Notes: generated by a model from the sequence alone, not told the origin. Shown: positions 17,601-25,558, numbered from the stretch's first letter. The stretch: 64,000 nucleotides of DNA from Streptomyces fumigatiscleroticus (GCF_014647975.1 NZ_BMQF01000001.1:558001-622000); one strand, 5' to 3'. Numbers and translations: made by a program.

Positions 17601-19454
17601 ACGACCGGCACGACGCTTCAGCAGATGATCCGGCTGGCGGCCGCCGGCGGTGCCGTGGCGGTGGTGGCCGTGGTGCTGCTCAACCGGCTGGAGCACCAGG
17701 AGGCGGCGGCGCTGCGGACGCTGCGGGCGGTGTCCTCGCCGGGCTGCGGCGCGCCGGTGCCGACGGCGGTGCGGTTCGTCAGCAGCAGCAGTGTGCCGGG
17801 CGAGCCGCCGCACGACTGCGCGATCTGCGCCACGCGGCTGCGGGTGCAGGACGACCGGGCCGCGCCGGACCGGCTGCGCAGACACGCGGAGCAGCTGCGG
17901 GAGCTGCTGCGCCCGCGGCGCCGCGAGGAGATCTTCAGCAGCGCCGCCGCGGACCTGTTCGCGGTGCCGATCAGCTCCGACGACGTGATCGACTACATCC
18001 GCTGGCGGGCGCTGCTGCGGGAGTCGCTGCGCGACACCGCGTCCCGGCAGCGGGTGGTCGACGCGCTGCACGCCCTGCTCGGCGACGAGCCGCCGGAGGC
18101 GGAGTTCACCCGGGTCAACCTGATCCGGCTGCTCGCCGCCGAACAGCAGTGGCTGAAGCTGCCGCCGCTGCGCTTCACCGTGGCCCGGGAGCGGCTGGCG
18201 GAGGTCTGCGTGGCCGGGCTGGGCAGGTCGGTCAGCGCCCCGCCCTGGCTGCGGGTGCAGTCCCTGATGGTGCTGGCGGCGACCACGCCCCAGCAGCTGA
18301 CCGAGATGCTGCCCCGGCTGCTCACCCTGGCGCTGGACGAGCCGCTGCTCGTCGACCAGATGCTGCTGGAGTGCTACCGCCTGCTGCGCCGCCCGCCGCA
18401 CGACTCCCCCATCGACGTCGGCCGGCTGCGCGAGAGCCTGCTGCGCTGCCGCAAGATCCTGGAGGAGCAGCGCGCGTCCCGCTCGCCCGGTCTCGCCGAC
18501 GAGTACCTGCACGTCGTGCAGCAGCTGCTCACCGTCGCCGACCACAAGGCCCGGCCCAAGCCGGACGATCCGCAGAAGGCGTGGGAGCAGCTGCGCGAGG
18601 ACCTGGGGCACGCGGTGATGCGGCACCGGCTGGACTCGGGCCTGCTGCGGGTGCGCGACCACGTCGAGGACCTGGAGGACGTCGCGCCCTCGCAGCGTGC
18701 CGCGCTGGACGCCCGCTCCGACTGGGAGACCTGCAAGCGGCATCTGGCCGAGCGGGCCCTGGTCTGCCTGCCGGCGCTGCGGCACATCCTGGCCGGGGAG
18801 TACGTCGACGATCTGCTGGGCCGGCGCGAGCACGAGCGGCTGATGCGGCTGGTGCAGGGCGGGATCACCGCGCTCAGCGAGGTGACGGAGCGACTGGACC
18901 GGCTGCTGCGCGGGCCGCGCCGGGTGGACGACCCGGACTGGCAGAGCACCCGGTACGAGCTGCTGGACCGCCTGGACTGGTGGTACCGGATGTTCCTGGC
19001 CACGCATCTGCCGGAGACCGGCAAGCGGGCGCACCTGGTGGACCTGGTCTCCTCGGCGCCGCCCCGGCTCCAGCCGCGGCTGGACGCGGTGCTGGCCGCC
19101 CACGGCCCGGCCGTGGAGGTGGTGCCGCTGGCGGACGGGGCGGAGACGGAGGTGTTCTGCCCGGCCCCGCTGCTGACGGAGGCGGTGGAGCATGTGCTGG
19201 ACAACACCCGGCGGCACCGCGTCCCGGGCGCCGCGTGCCGAATCCGTGTCGTGTACACGGCTGTCGCGCCGGGCACCGTGCAGGTCGCGCTGCGCAACAC
19301 GGGCACCCGGCCGAGCCCGGCGCCGGGCCAGGGCCTCAGGGCGCTGGACGCCAGACTGCGGCCGTTCGAGGCCGCCCTGACCGGGCGTGCCCTGGACGAG
19401 GAGGACTGGACGTTCGAGACGCTCCTGAGCCTGAGAGTGTGGGAGGGGGCCTGA
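14652..19454 (+). CDS. 1600-aa protein with two GHKL ATPase and two phosphoribosyltransferase-like domains
   Basis: Residues about 30-80 look STAS-like. A histidine-kinase-type ATPase follows with an N box ELVENVAEHG (219-228), a G1 box VGDSGSGLV (281-289) and GRNGLWRV (342-349). Next come two phosphoribosyltransferase-like domains whose PRPP loops are ITDLLSTENTARR (743-755) and VVVLDGRATTGTT (976-988). A CxxC pair is at 1056-1059, and a long helical region leads to a second, shorter ATPase-like domain with EAVEHVLDNTRRHR (1510-1523) and PGQGL (1558-1562). No membrane span or phospho-acceptor His domain is evident. GAGGG precedes ATG 14652. The stop lies 2 bp before the receiver-kinase gene, so the two products probably work together. 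I recognise no named family for the whole chain. Confidence 0.85.
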   Translation: MAGLRFPPRLTATTWENVLQPRRAPLAADGRWTRRTLEQGLHLDFARVEFADMSALARALLLVDAAVRDGVPVRLTLPTADLPDTGEPVAPGAAQQDRAAQRLLTRQARSRGDARAFMRQVGFLDALRPAHWPAGAVRVDDAAASGQLAHEDDPPGGKAAAPDAAPYVRRRILPFQWLTPLDGEGLRTSQEFQGIVARLRDLGLSQPDADALSQTVLIELVENVAEHGAAGVAGRPPRALVGAVLLDPATYGRRYADMPPASAELAELATTARGEVLRLLVGDSGSGLVTRLDPVQARRGVPSGVRPASGHRLTEAEDTVFYAFGHGFSAPDAGDPGPPRPGRNGLWRVAHLIKSYGGSIVVRTADTMTGWVYAEPDGPAGVAHSALGRAPGTLHEVQVLTDSKAHRTPVSWIDQPEATADRRLRWVRCVFDPVDGLGEAGRQELVEAAREAALDPSTGGVVVSMSLRDTGYLNRSGLQSALSWALGVAGALADLTAVAVLFPDADPRILDLSVSGLHAEQSGGSGPPPGPVLVHGCYGPPIWYGGSAAVRALLTELGRAGGALPVESAVRRWASAGGPPGDGLWRALDEYPQLFRVAAGRVSLALSPLGVLRTLEREAHRELAATVEHGGEGAGVASGLFRTPGLRITRRWVDSAVLLPTTIGTATAAYVLARKVETVLGERGTGEVPTMVAHVSAAPRPLAARLSECLALGGRHHAMPGELDLEGLHPSERVQAGERVVLITDLLSTENTARRAAAAIVGAGAEPAVIACVVDARRERGDIDLLNRSIPVVSLTDVAIDVYAADGRTPPTGDAVGADVVDIDPILRHPVVPPPPDPPRISEIDFLRLCTGAPDTLSLGHLAGPRSHSSAMLHLDRALRHPETGARITDTVLDEVRQALHAVRDAAGPAGGGALQLWYAGTADDTYDSRLPQAVHRRLGEVGHAVGPLVPVPRGVARNQWIFPTAVRHDARGQIVVVLDGRATTGTTLQQMIRLAAAGGAVAVVAVVLLNRLEHQEAAALRTLRAVSSPGCGAPVPTAVRFVSSSSVPGEPPHDCAICATRLRVQDDRAAPDRLRRHAEQLRELLRPRRREEIFSSAAADLFAVPISSDDVIDYIRWRALLRESLRDTASRQRVVDALHALLGDEPPEAEFTRVNLIRLLAAEQQWLKLPPLRFTVARERLAEVCVAGLGRSVSAPPWLRVQSLMVLAATTPQQLTEMLPRLLTLALDEPLLVDQMLLECYRLLRRPPHDSPIDVGRLRESLLRCRKILEEQRASRSPGLADEYLHVVQQLLTVADHKARPKPDDPQKAWEQLREDLGHAVMRHRLDSGLLRVRDHVEDLEDVAPSQRAALDARSDWETCKRHLAERALVCLPALRHILAGEYVDDLLGRREHERLMRLVQGGITALSEVTERLDRLLRGPRRVDDPDWQSTRYELLDRLDWWYRMFLATHLPETGKRAHLVDLVSSAPPRLQPRLDAVLAAHGPAVEVVPLADGAETEVFCPAPLLTEAVEHVLDNTRRHRVPGAACRIRVVYTAVAPGTVQVALRNTGTRPSPAPGQGLRALDARLRPFEAALTGRALDEEDWTFETLLSLRVWEGA

Positions 19455-19456
19455 CC

Positions 19457-21106
19457 ATGCAGGTCATCAGAGGGCTGATGGTCGACGACGAGGAACGCAA
19501 CCAGCGCCGTTCCATGGCCCGGCTCAACACGCACTTCGCCAAGATCGGCTGGCACGTGCAGTGGGAGACCCGGACCGAGCCCGACGAGGGCCAGGAGCGC
19601 ATCCGGCAGTCCGACCCGCCCTACGACGTCGTCCTCATCGACCTGCTCTTCGCCCGCGAGGACCTGCCGGACCTGCCCGAGCCGCGCGGTCTTGAACTGA
19701 TCGCCGAGGCCAAGGAGCGCTCGGAGCGCACCTACATCATCGCGGTCAGCTCCGGCGACGACTCGATGCCCGACCTGTTCGACCGGGCCCGCCGCTGCGG
19801 CGCCCACCATGTCTTCCGCCGCTACGAGTTCACCCAGGGCTCCCTGGACAACAGCCCCGCCGCGATCGTCCGGGCCGTGCGCGCCCATCTCCTGGACAAC
19901 GGCACGGTCCGCACGATCCGGGTGGAGGCCGACGCCGAGGATCCGGCGGTGCAGTCCATCGTCGACGAGGTCGGCGAGCCCACCCTGTCCCAGCTCTACA
20001 GCCGGATCCTGGAGGCGGAGGGTACGGAGACGGCGGCCATGCGGCTGGACTACCTGGCGCCCGGCGCCTCGGGGGCGCTGGTGTGCTCGGTCGCGGCGCA
20101 CGCGCCGGGCAGCCCGGTGCTGCGGCACGTGCTGAAGGCCTCCCGCAACGGACAGGCACTGGTCCACGAGGCGCAGCAGAACGCGCGGGCGGCGAAGGTG
20201 TTCCCGGCGCTGCTGCTGATCCGGCAGCGCCCGGAGCGGCCCGTGGGCCCGGTCAACGGCTGGTACGCGCTGGGCGCGCCGCTGCCGGAGCGGGCGACGA
20301 CGCTGCGGGACTGGCTGGCGTCCGGGCCGCCGCCGCGGGACGTCGAGGACGTGATGATCAAACTGTTCGCGGAGGGGCTGCGCTCGGCGCACGCCGAGAA
20401 CCGGGAGGTGGGACCGCCGCTGACGGGTCTCCTGCGGTTCCGGCCGCTGCGGCGGCGGCTGGTGCTCCAGGCGCTCGCGGAGTACGGGCCCGCGCTGGTC
20501 CGGCCGGACGGCGGCGGGCTGGCGGACGTCAGGGAGCTGACGCGGGAGCTGAAGTCGTTCCTGGAGGAGGGGCGCCCGCTCGGGGTGCCGCTCAGCGAAC
20601 TCGCCCGGCCGACGGCCACCACCTACGCCCACGGCGATCTGCACGGCGGCAATGTGCTGATCTGCCGGGGCCGTTATCCGACGCCGGTGCTCATCGACAC
20701 CAGCGCGTTCGGGCGGCTGCACTGGGCGGCGGATGCCGCCCGGTTCGGCGTGGACCTGCTGATGCGGTCGGTGGACGCGGGGGTGGAGTCGATGTTCTTC
20801 GCCCGGTTCCCCGTCTGGCGGGAGCTGGCCGGGTGCCTGGGCCGGCGGACCGCGCCGCCGCCGGCCGGGCCGGGGACGCCCGGCACCGCGGCCGCGCTGG
20901 CCGCGCTCGCCTGGCTGACCGGCAATCTGCACCAGTTCTGCCCGGACGCGGCCGAGCCGGAGCGCCACTGGGAGTGGCACGTGATGCTCGCCGAGTATCT
21001 GCTGCGCGCCGCCTGCCACCCGGACGTCCCCGCGCCGAAACGGGCGCTGGCACTGGTCGCGGCCCACGACCGGCTGCGGGACGCCACCCGGCTGCTGACG
21101 CCCTGA
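19457..21106 (+). CDS. Receiver domain fused to an APH/choline-kinase-like kinase
   Basis: This 549-aa protein starts with a response-regulator receiver (about 1-130): acidic pair D10-D11, phospho-acceptor Asp62 in VVLIDLLFA, and Ser98/Ser99 in AVSSGDD. The usual conserved Lys is replaced by Arg (FRR, 121-122). Residues about 195-520 resemble aminoglycoside phosphotransferase-type kinases, with catalytic loop HGDLHGGN (392-399, Asp394 and Asn399) and metal-binding Asp414 in LIDTSAFG. ATG 19457 lies 2 bp after the preceding stop, so translation is probably coupled. The partner protein has ATPase domains that could phosphorylate Asp62. The substrate of the kinase is unknown. Confidence 0.85.
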   Translation: MQVIRGLMVDDEERNQRRSMARLNTHFAKIGWHVQWETRTEPDEGQERIRQSDPPYDVVLIDLLFAREDLPDLPEPRGLELIAEAKERSERTYIIAVSSGDDSMPDLFDRARRCGAHHVFRRYEFTQGSLDNSPAAIVRAVRAHLLDNGTVRTIRVEADAEDPAVQSIVDEVGEPTLSQLYSRILEAEGTETAAMRLDYLAPGASGALVCSVAAHAPGSPVLRHVLKASRNGQALVHEAQQNARAAKVFPALLLIRQRPERPVGPVNGWYALGAPLPERATTLRDWLASGPPPRDVEDVMIKLFAEGLRSAHAENREVGPPLTGLLRFRPLRRRLVLQALAEYGPALVRPDGGGLADVRELTRELKSFLEEGRPLGVPLSELARPTATTYAHGDLHGGNVLICRGRYPTPVLIDTSAFGRLHWAADAARFGVDLLMRSVDAGVESMFFARFPVWRELAGCLGRRTAPPPAGPGTPGTAAALAALAWLTGNLHQFCPDAAEPERHWEWHVMLAEYLLRAACHPDVPAPKRALALVAAHDRLRDATRLLTP

Positions 21107-21198
21107 CGGCGAGCCCCGCGGGCGCGGCGGGCCTCGCGCGGGTCCGCTGTCACCGGGCGGGGCCCGCCGGGCAGTCGCAGCCGACCGCCGGTCGGGAC

Positions 21199-21219
21199 GG
21201 GGCGCGGCTGCCGCGCCCC
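21199..21219 (+). terminator. Hairpin after the receiver-kinase operon
   Basis: GGGGCGCGG and CCGCGCCCC form a perfect 9-bp stem with a CTG loop, between the end of the receiver-kinase gene (21106) and the convergent VOC gene (ends 21277). No T-run follows, as is usual in this kind of genome. Confidence 0.5.
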
Positions 21220-21276
21220 GAACCCGGCGGCGACCGCCTTGGGGGCGGCGCGTTCGCCATGGCGGAGCCGCGCGGC

Positions 21277-21705
21277 TCAGCGGGCCCCGGGCACCTCCTC
21301 CGTGACACCGTTCAGCGGCGAGGACGGATCGCTGCCGTAGGGGCGGGTGATGGCCTCCAGGCCGTGACCGGACGGGTCGCGGAAGTACACGCCGCGGCCG
21401 CCGTCGTTGCGGTTGATCCGGCGCGGATGCCTGCCGTGCGGATCGGCCTGGATCGGGACTCCGTCCGCGACGAGGCGGGCGAGGATCCGGTCGAACTCGG
21501 CCTCGGAGACGAGGAACGCGTAGTGCTGCACCGGGATGTCGGTGTCGGTGGTCAGGAAGTCCAGCGTGACGCCGTTGGCCGTGGTCACCGGCAGGAAGGG
21601 CCCGGCCGGTTCCCCGACCTCCAGGCCGAGGAGACCGGCGAGGAAACGGGCGGACCTCTCCCGGTCGCGGGAGAGAACGATGGTGTGGTTGAACTCGACT
21701 GACAC
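21277..21705 (-). CDS. VOC (glyoxalase/bleomycin resistance) superfamily protein
   Basis: This 142-aa protein has two beta-alpha-beta-beta-beta units of the vicinal oxygen chelate fold. FNHTIVLSRDRERSARFLAG is at the N terminus, HYAFLVSEAEFD in the middle and VYFRDPSGHGLEAI near the end, the last carrying the typical metal-ligand Glu. Members are metal-dependent dioxygenases, isomerases or binding proteins, and the substrate cannot be read from sequence. GTG 21705 is chosen because GGAGG lies 8 bases upstream. It is divergent from the LysE exporter gene, with an 11-bp inverted repeat in the shared promoter region. Confidence 0.85.
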   Translation of the reverse strand: MSVEFNHTIVLSRDRERSARFLAGLLGLEVGEPAGPFLPVTTANGVTLDFLTTDTDIPVQHYAFLVSEAEFDRILARLVADGVPIQADPHGRHPRRINRNDGGRGVYFRDPSGHGLEAITRPYGSDPSSPLNGVTEEVPGAR

Positions 21706-21847
21706 GGTCAATGCCTCCACGGGCATCTCCGCGGCGCCTCCATGCCTCACCCGGCCGGTGACCGGCACGCGATGCCGCGCCGTGGATGGTAGGCGCCCCC
21801 GGCCGCCCGCGTCGAGCCGTTTTCGGCCAGGCCGGTGCCTGCCGCAA

Positions 21848-21881
21848 CCGGTGCCAGTACCGGCACCAGCACTGGCACCGG
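21848..21881. promoter_or_regulatory. Inverted repeat between the VOC and LysE genes (candidate operator)
   Basis: CCGGTGCCAGT (21848-21858) and ACTGGCACCGG (21871-21881) are perfect 11-bp inverted arms around a 12-bp spacer. The spacer holds another ACCGGCACC-like half. The site is 47 bp before the lysE-like start and 143 bp before the VOC start, which suits a repressor site for the exporter. No regulator gene is adjacent. Confidence 0.5.
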
Positions 21882-21927
21882 CGAATATCGATGGAGTGCC
21901 CAGTCCGCCCCGTGCTTGCATGGCCGC

Positions 21928-22566
21928 ATGGTGTCCACCGACCGTCTGCTCGCCTTCGCGGGCATGTCGTCGCTGCTGATCCTGATACCGGGACCCAGCG
22001 TCCTGTTCGTGATCGGGCGGGCCCTGGCGCAGGGCCGCCGGGCCGCGCTGACCACCGTCGCCGGCAACACCCTGGGCGCCTGCGTCCTCGTGGTGGCCGT
22101 CGCGCTCGGGGTCGGTTCCGTCGTGGAACGCTCGCTCCTGGTCTTCACGGCGCTCAAACTGGCGGGCGCCGCCTATCTGGTGCATCTCGGCGTCAGGGCA
22201 TGGCGGCGGCGCGGGTCCCTGCACGCGGCGTTCACCGGCGGGCGGGCCGGCCGGGGTGGCCTGCGTACCTGCTGGGAGGGGTTCGCGGTCGGCGTGTCCA
22301 ACCCGAAGACCATCGTCTTCTTCGCCGCCGTGCTCCCGCAGTTCGTCGACCGCGACCGGGGTCATGTCGCCGCGCAGATGCTGCTGCTCGGCCTGGTGTT
22401 CAACGTCATCGCGGTGGTCTGCGACAGCCTGTGGGGCCTGGTCGCGTCCACCGCCCGCGAGTGGTTCGCCGGCTCTCCCCGCCGTCTCTCGCTGGTCGGC
22501 GGGGCCGGCGGCCTGACGATGATCGGCCTCGGCATCACGGTGGCCGCCGCCGGACCCAAGGACTAG
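21928..22566 (+). CDS. LysE/RhtB family amino-acid exporter
   Basis: This 212-aa membrane protein has the LysE/RhtB signature LILIPGPSVLFVIGRALAQG near the N terminus and GVSNPKTIVFFAAVLPQF in the middle, with about six hydrophobic segments. The family exports amino acids and related metabolites by proton exchange. ATG 21928 is used; an in-frame GTG follows directly. The TAG stop (22564-22566) sits exactly at the boundary of a MITE-like element, so the end of this gene may have been set by an insertion. Upstream lies an 11-bp inverted repeat. Confidence 0.88.
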   Translation: MVSTDRLLAFAGMSSLLILIPGPSVLFVIGRALAQGRRAALTTVAGNTLGACVLVVAVALGVGSVVERSLLVFTALKLAGAAYLVHLGVRAWRRRGSLHAAFTGGRAGRGGLRTCWEGFAVGVSNPKTIVFFAAVLPQFVDRDRGHVAAQMLLLGLVFNVIAVVCDSLWGLVASTAREWFAGSPRRLSLVGGAGGLTMIGLGITVAAAGPKD

Positions 22567-22764
22567 GCCCGGTCGTCACATCCCGGCCTGCCCGGCGACA
22601 CCTGGCACGCACTCCCCCGAACGATTCGAGCAGGGGGACCCCAGCCGCGTTGCCGGACCACCCACGTGGCTCCTCCCCCACGCTCGGCTGCGCTCGCGCC
22701 GGAGACCCCCATGCGCCGCCAGGCCCGCCCTCCGGACGGACGCCGGGAATGTGACGACCGGGCC
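22566..22764. mobile_element. MITE-like element with near-perfect terminal inverted repeats
   Basis: The left end (22566-22587) and the reverse complement of the right end (22742-22764) share 16 terminal bases, GGCCCGGTCGTCACAT, followed by CCCGGC after one variable position. The 199-bp interior has no transposase ORF. It contains a hairpin-rich stretch around CTCCCCCGAACGATTCGAG, a type of sequence I recall as dispersed in Streptomyces. The left flank is CTAG and the right flank CCAG, which could be a decayed 4-bp target duplication of the IS5-type YTAR kind. The element abuts the stop codon of the lysE-like gene. Confidence 0.65.
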
Positions 22765-22804
22765 CAGGACCGGACGACCGGGCCAAGGACCGGACGACCG
22801 GGCA
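22753..22804. repeat. Three 20-bp-period repeats at the right end of the MITE-like element
   Basis: The terminal GACGACCGGGC of the element (22753-22764) is repeated at 22773-22784 and 22793-22804, with AGGACCG between. The period is exactly 20 bp. Such stepping copies at one end can arise from slippage or nested insertion. Confidence 0.6.
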
Positions 22805-22848
22805 CGGACCGGGCCGGCCGCACGGGGGCGCGTGCGGCCGGCCGGAGG

Positions 22849-23877
22849 TCAGGCGGCGGCCACGGACGGTGCCGGGCCGACCAGCTCGGACAGGACGTCC
22901 TCCATGGTCACGAAACCGAGCACCGCGCCCGTCGCGCCGGTCACCGCCGCCAGGTGACCGTCCGCCGCCCGCAGCGCGGTGAGCGTGTCGTCCAGCGGGG
23001 TGTCGATGCGGACCCGGGTGACCGGGTGCAGGACGCTCCGCGGGAACGGCTTCTCGCGGTCGGCGACGCCGAGGGTGTCCTTGATGTGCAGATAGCCCAG
23101 CAGTGTGCCGCCCGGTCCGGTGACGGGGAAGCGGGAGTAGCCCGCCTCGGCCGCGACCCGCTCCAGCTCGGCCGGGGTGACCGTGTGCGCGACGGTGCGC
23201 ATCTGCGCCACGGGGACGAGGATCTCGCCCACCGGGCGGGTGCCCAGTTCCAGCGCGTCGCGCAGCCGCTCGCCGTCGGCGGGCGACAGCAGTCCGGCCT
23301 CGCTGGAGTCGACGACCATACGGGCGAGCTGGTCGTCGGTGAAGACCGACTCGACCTCGCTCTTCGGCTCCACCCTGAGCAGCTTCAGCAGGGCGTTGGC
23401 GAAGGCGTTGATGCCAAACACCACCGGCCCCAGCGCCCGGGTGAGGGCCACCAGCGGCGGGCCGAACAGCAGCGCGGCGGGCACCGGCGCGGCCAGCGCG
23501 ATGTTCTTGGGGACCATCTCGCCGATCAGCATGTGCAGATAGGTCGCCACGGTGAGCGCGATCACGAACGCGATCGGGTGCACCAGGCCGTGCGGCATGT
23601 GCACCGCCTCGAAGGCGGGTTCCAGCAGGTGCGCGATGGCCGGTTCGGCGACCGCGCCGAGCACCAGCGAGGAGACGGTGATGCCGAGCTGGGCGGTGGC
23701 CAGCATCGCGGAGATGTGCTCCAGACCCCACAGGGTCATCCGGGCCCGCTTGTCGCCCTGCTCGGCCCGCGGCTCGATCTGCCCGCGGCGCACGGAGATC
23801 AGGGCGAACTCGCCGCCCACGAAGAAGGCGTTGGTGAGCAGGGTCAGGGCGCCGATGGCGAGTTGCAGCACGGTCAT
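22849..23877 (-). CDS. CNNM/CBS domain membrane protein (hemolysin family), second of pair
   Basis: This 342-aa protein has an N-terminal CNNM-type transmembrane domain (residues about 1-180, with TNAFFVGGEFALISVRR and ATAQLGITVSSLVLG). Two CBS domains follow (about 200-335, for example SRFPVTGPGGTLLGYLHIKD). Members of this TlyC/CorC-like family are Mg2+ or other divalent cation transporters or regulators. It lacks the C-terminal CorC_HlyC transporter-associated domain carried by its partner. Its ATG overlaps the stop of the upstream paralogue by four bases (ATGA at 23874-23877), so translation is coupled. Confidence 0.88.
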   Translation of the reverse strand: MTVLQLAIGALTLLTNAFFVGGEFALISVRRGQIEPRAEQGDKRARMTLWGLEHISAMLATAQLGITVSSLVLGAVAEPAIAHLLEPAFEAVHMPHGLVHPIAFVIALTVATYLHMLIGEMVPKNIALAAPVPAALLFGPPLVALTRALGPVVFGINAFANALLKLLRVEPKSEVESVFTDDQLARMVVDSSEAGLLSPADGERLRDALELGTRPVGEILVPVAQMRTVAHTVTPAELERVAAEAGYSRFPVTGPGGTLLGYLHIKDTLGVADREKPFPRSVLHPVTRVRIDTPLDDTLTALRAADGHLAAVTGATGAVLGFVTMEDVLSELVGPAPSVAAA

Positions 23878-25208
23878 CGGGACTCCTCCCCGGTCGGGAC
23901 CGGCACCCGGGCCGGTTCGGTGACGCGCACACGGTCGGCGCGGTGGTGCTCGACGTCCAGGACATGCAGCCGCCAGCCGGCCACCTCCAGCTCGTCGCCC
24001 TTGACGGGGATCCGGGCCAGACGGGTGGCGACCAGGCCGGCCACGGTCTCGTACGGGCCCTCGGGGGCGGTGAGTCCGATGGCGGTGAGCTGGTCCAGGC
24101 GGACGGAGCCGTCGGCCTCCCAGGCGGCGCGGCCGTCCCGGCCGGCCGGGACGGGCTGGAGGTCGGGCACCTCGACGGGGTCGTGTTCGTCACGCACCTC
24201 GCCGACGACCTCCTCGACGATGTCCTCCATGGTCGCCACGCCCGCGGTGCCGCCGTACTCGTCGATGATCACGGCCATGGTGCGGGTGGCACGCAGCCGC
24301 TCCAGCAGCCGGTCGGCGGGCAGGCTGTCGGGTACCAGCAGGGGCGCGGTGGCCAGCTCGGTGACGGGTGTGGTCGCCCGCTTCCCGGGGGCGAGCGCCA
24401 GCACGTCGCGGATGTGCACGGTGCCGACCACCTCGTCCAGGCTGTCGCGGTAGACCGGGAAGCGGGACAGGCCGGTGGCGTGGGTGAGGTTGGCGGCGTC
24501 GGCGGCGGTGGCGTGCGCCTCCAGCGCCTTGACGTCGACGCGGGGCGTCATCACGTTCTCCGCGGTCAGTTCGCCCAGGTGCAGGGTGCGTACGAACAGC
24601 TCGGCGGAGTCCGCCTCCAGCGCGCCCTCGGCGGCCGAGTGCCGGGCGAGCGCGACCAGCTCCTCGGGGCCGCGGGCGGAGGCCAGCTCCTCGGCGGGCT
24701 CGACGCCGAAGCGGCGCACGAAACGGTTGGCGGTGTCGTTCAGGTGCCGGATGAACGGGCCGAACGCGGCGGTGAAGCCGCGCTGCGGGGTGGCCACCAC
24801 CTTGGCGACGGCCAGCGGCCGGGATATCGCCCAGTTCTTGGGCACCAGTTCGCCCACCACCATCAGTACGACGGTGGAGACGGCCACGCCCAGCACGGTG
24901 GCGACCGTGGGGGCGGCACCGCCCAGGCCGATGGCCTCGAGCGGTCCGCGCAGCAGGGCGGCGAGGGACGGCTCGGCGAGCATGCCGATCACCAGGGAGG
25001 TCACGGTGATGCCGAGCTGGGCGCCGGAGAGCTGGACGGTCAGCGCGCGTACGGCCTTCAGGGCACCCTCGGCGCCGCGCTCGCCCGCCTCGGTGGCGCG
25101 TTCCAGGTCACCGCGCTCGACGGTGGTCAGGGAGAACTCGGCCGCGACGAACAGGGCGCAGGCCAGTGTGAGCAGGAGGGCCAGCAGGAGCAGCAGGACC
25201 TCGGTCAC
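23874..25208 (-). CDS. CNNM/CBS domain membrane protein with CorC_HlyC domain, first of pair
   Basis: This 444-aa protein has the CNNM transmembrane domain (residues 1-185, LLALLLTLACALFVAAEFSL and SGAQLGITVTSLVIGMLAEP), two CBS domains (about 205-335) and a C-terminal CorC_HlyC domain (about 350-430). It is the longer partner of the downstream paralogue, and together they may form a heterodimeric divalent cation transporter in the membrane. The GTG start at 25208 overlaps a TGA of a short upstream ORF (GTGA). A GGGGGTGG stretch could serve as its ribosome site. Confidence 0.88.
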   Translation of the reverse strand: MTEVLLLLLALLLTLACALFVAAEFSLTTVERGDLERATEAGERGAEGALKAVRALTVQLSGAQLGITVTSLVIGMLAEPSLAALLRGPLEAIGLGGAAPTVATVLGVAVSTVVLMVVGELVPKNWAISRPLAVAKVVATPQRGFTAAFGPFIRHLNDTANRFVRRFGVEPAEELASARGPEELVALARHSAAEGALEADSAELFVRTLHLGELTAENVMTPRVDVKALEAHATAADAANLTHATGLSRFPVYRDSLDEVVGTVHIRDVLALAPGKRATTPVTELATAPLLVPDSLPADRLLERLRATRTMAVIIDEYGGTAGVATMEDIVEEVVGEVRDEHDPVEVPDLQPVPAGRDGRAAWEADGSVRLDQLTAIGLTAPEGPYETVAGLVATRLARIPVKGDELEVAGWRLHVLDVEHHRADRVRVTEPARVPVPTGEESR

Positions 25209-25291
25209 CGCGCCACCCCCCGTTCCTCACGCTCGGGCAGCGGACGCCGCGGACCGGGCAGGGCGCGGCTGGTACTGGGAGGCTCACCCAT
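25205..25291 (-). CDS. Possible 28-codon leader ORF before the CNNM pair
   Basis: A 28-aa reading frame starting MGEPPSTSRALPGP ends in TGA that overlaps the GTG start of the 444-aa CNNM gene. GGAG lies 13 bases before its ATG, which is rather far. The overlap would allow translational coupling, but the peptide has no recognisable homology and may be chance. Confidence 0.25.
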   Translation of the reverse strand: MGEPPSTSRALPGPRRPLPEREERGVAR

Positions 25292-25479
25292 TGCGGGACT
25301 GTGACTCCTTCTGTGAGGTCGACGGACGGGAAGGGCGTGACCGCCCTTTCCCACCATGGTAAAGGGTGAGCAAAGCATGCTGGTCAAGACTGCGACAGCC
25401 GCTGGTTGCGGCAGTTTTCGGCCCTTTCCCGCACCGGGGACCGCGATGCCGCCTCCGGCCGTTCCGGCACCCCTATGCT

Positions 25480-25495
25480 TCTACTCACTTGTAGA
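25480..25495. promoter_or_regulatory. BlaI-type operator candidate upstream of the Spo0M gene
   Basis: TCTACTCACTTGTAGA is a 16-bp dyad with arms TCTAC and GTAGA, ending 63 bp before the Spo0M start. It has the same length and arms as dyads upstream of terB and of blaI/terD, with one mismatch in the left arm. TATGCT just before it could be a -10 element. Confidence 0.55.
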
Positions 25496-25558
25496 GAACG
25501 CCGGGGAGTCCCCGGTTGTTCCGACGGACGCACGTGAAGCAAAGGAGTGGACGCCGCG

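Noticed and set aside
14514..21847. Very long minus-strand frames opposite the large signalling operon
   Set aside because: They are Arg/Gln/His-rich antisense shadows typical of very high GC coding DNA; the plus strand carries recognisable domains, ribosome sites and correct codon bias.
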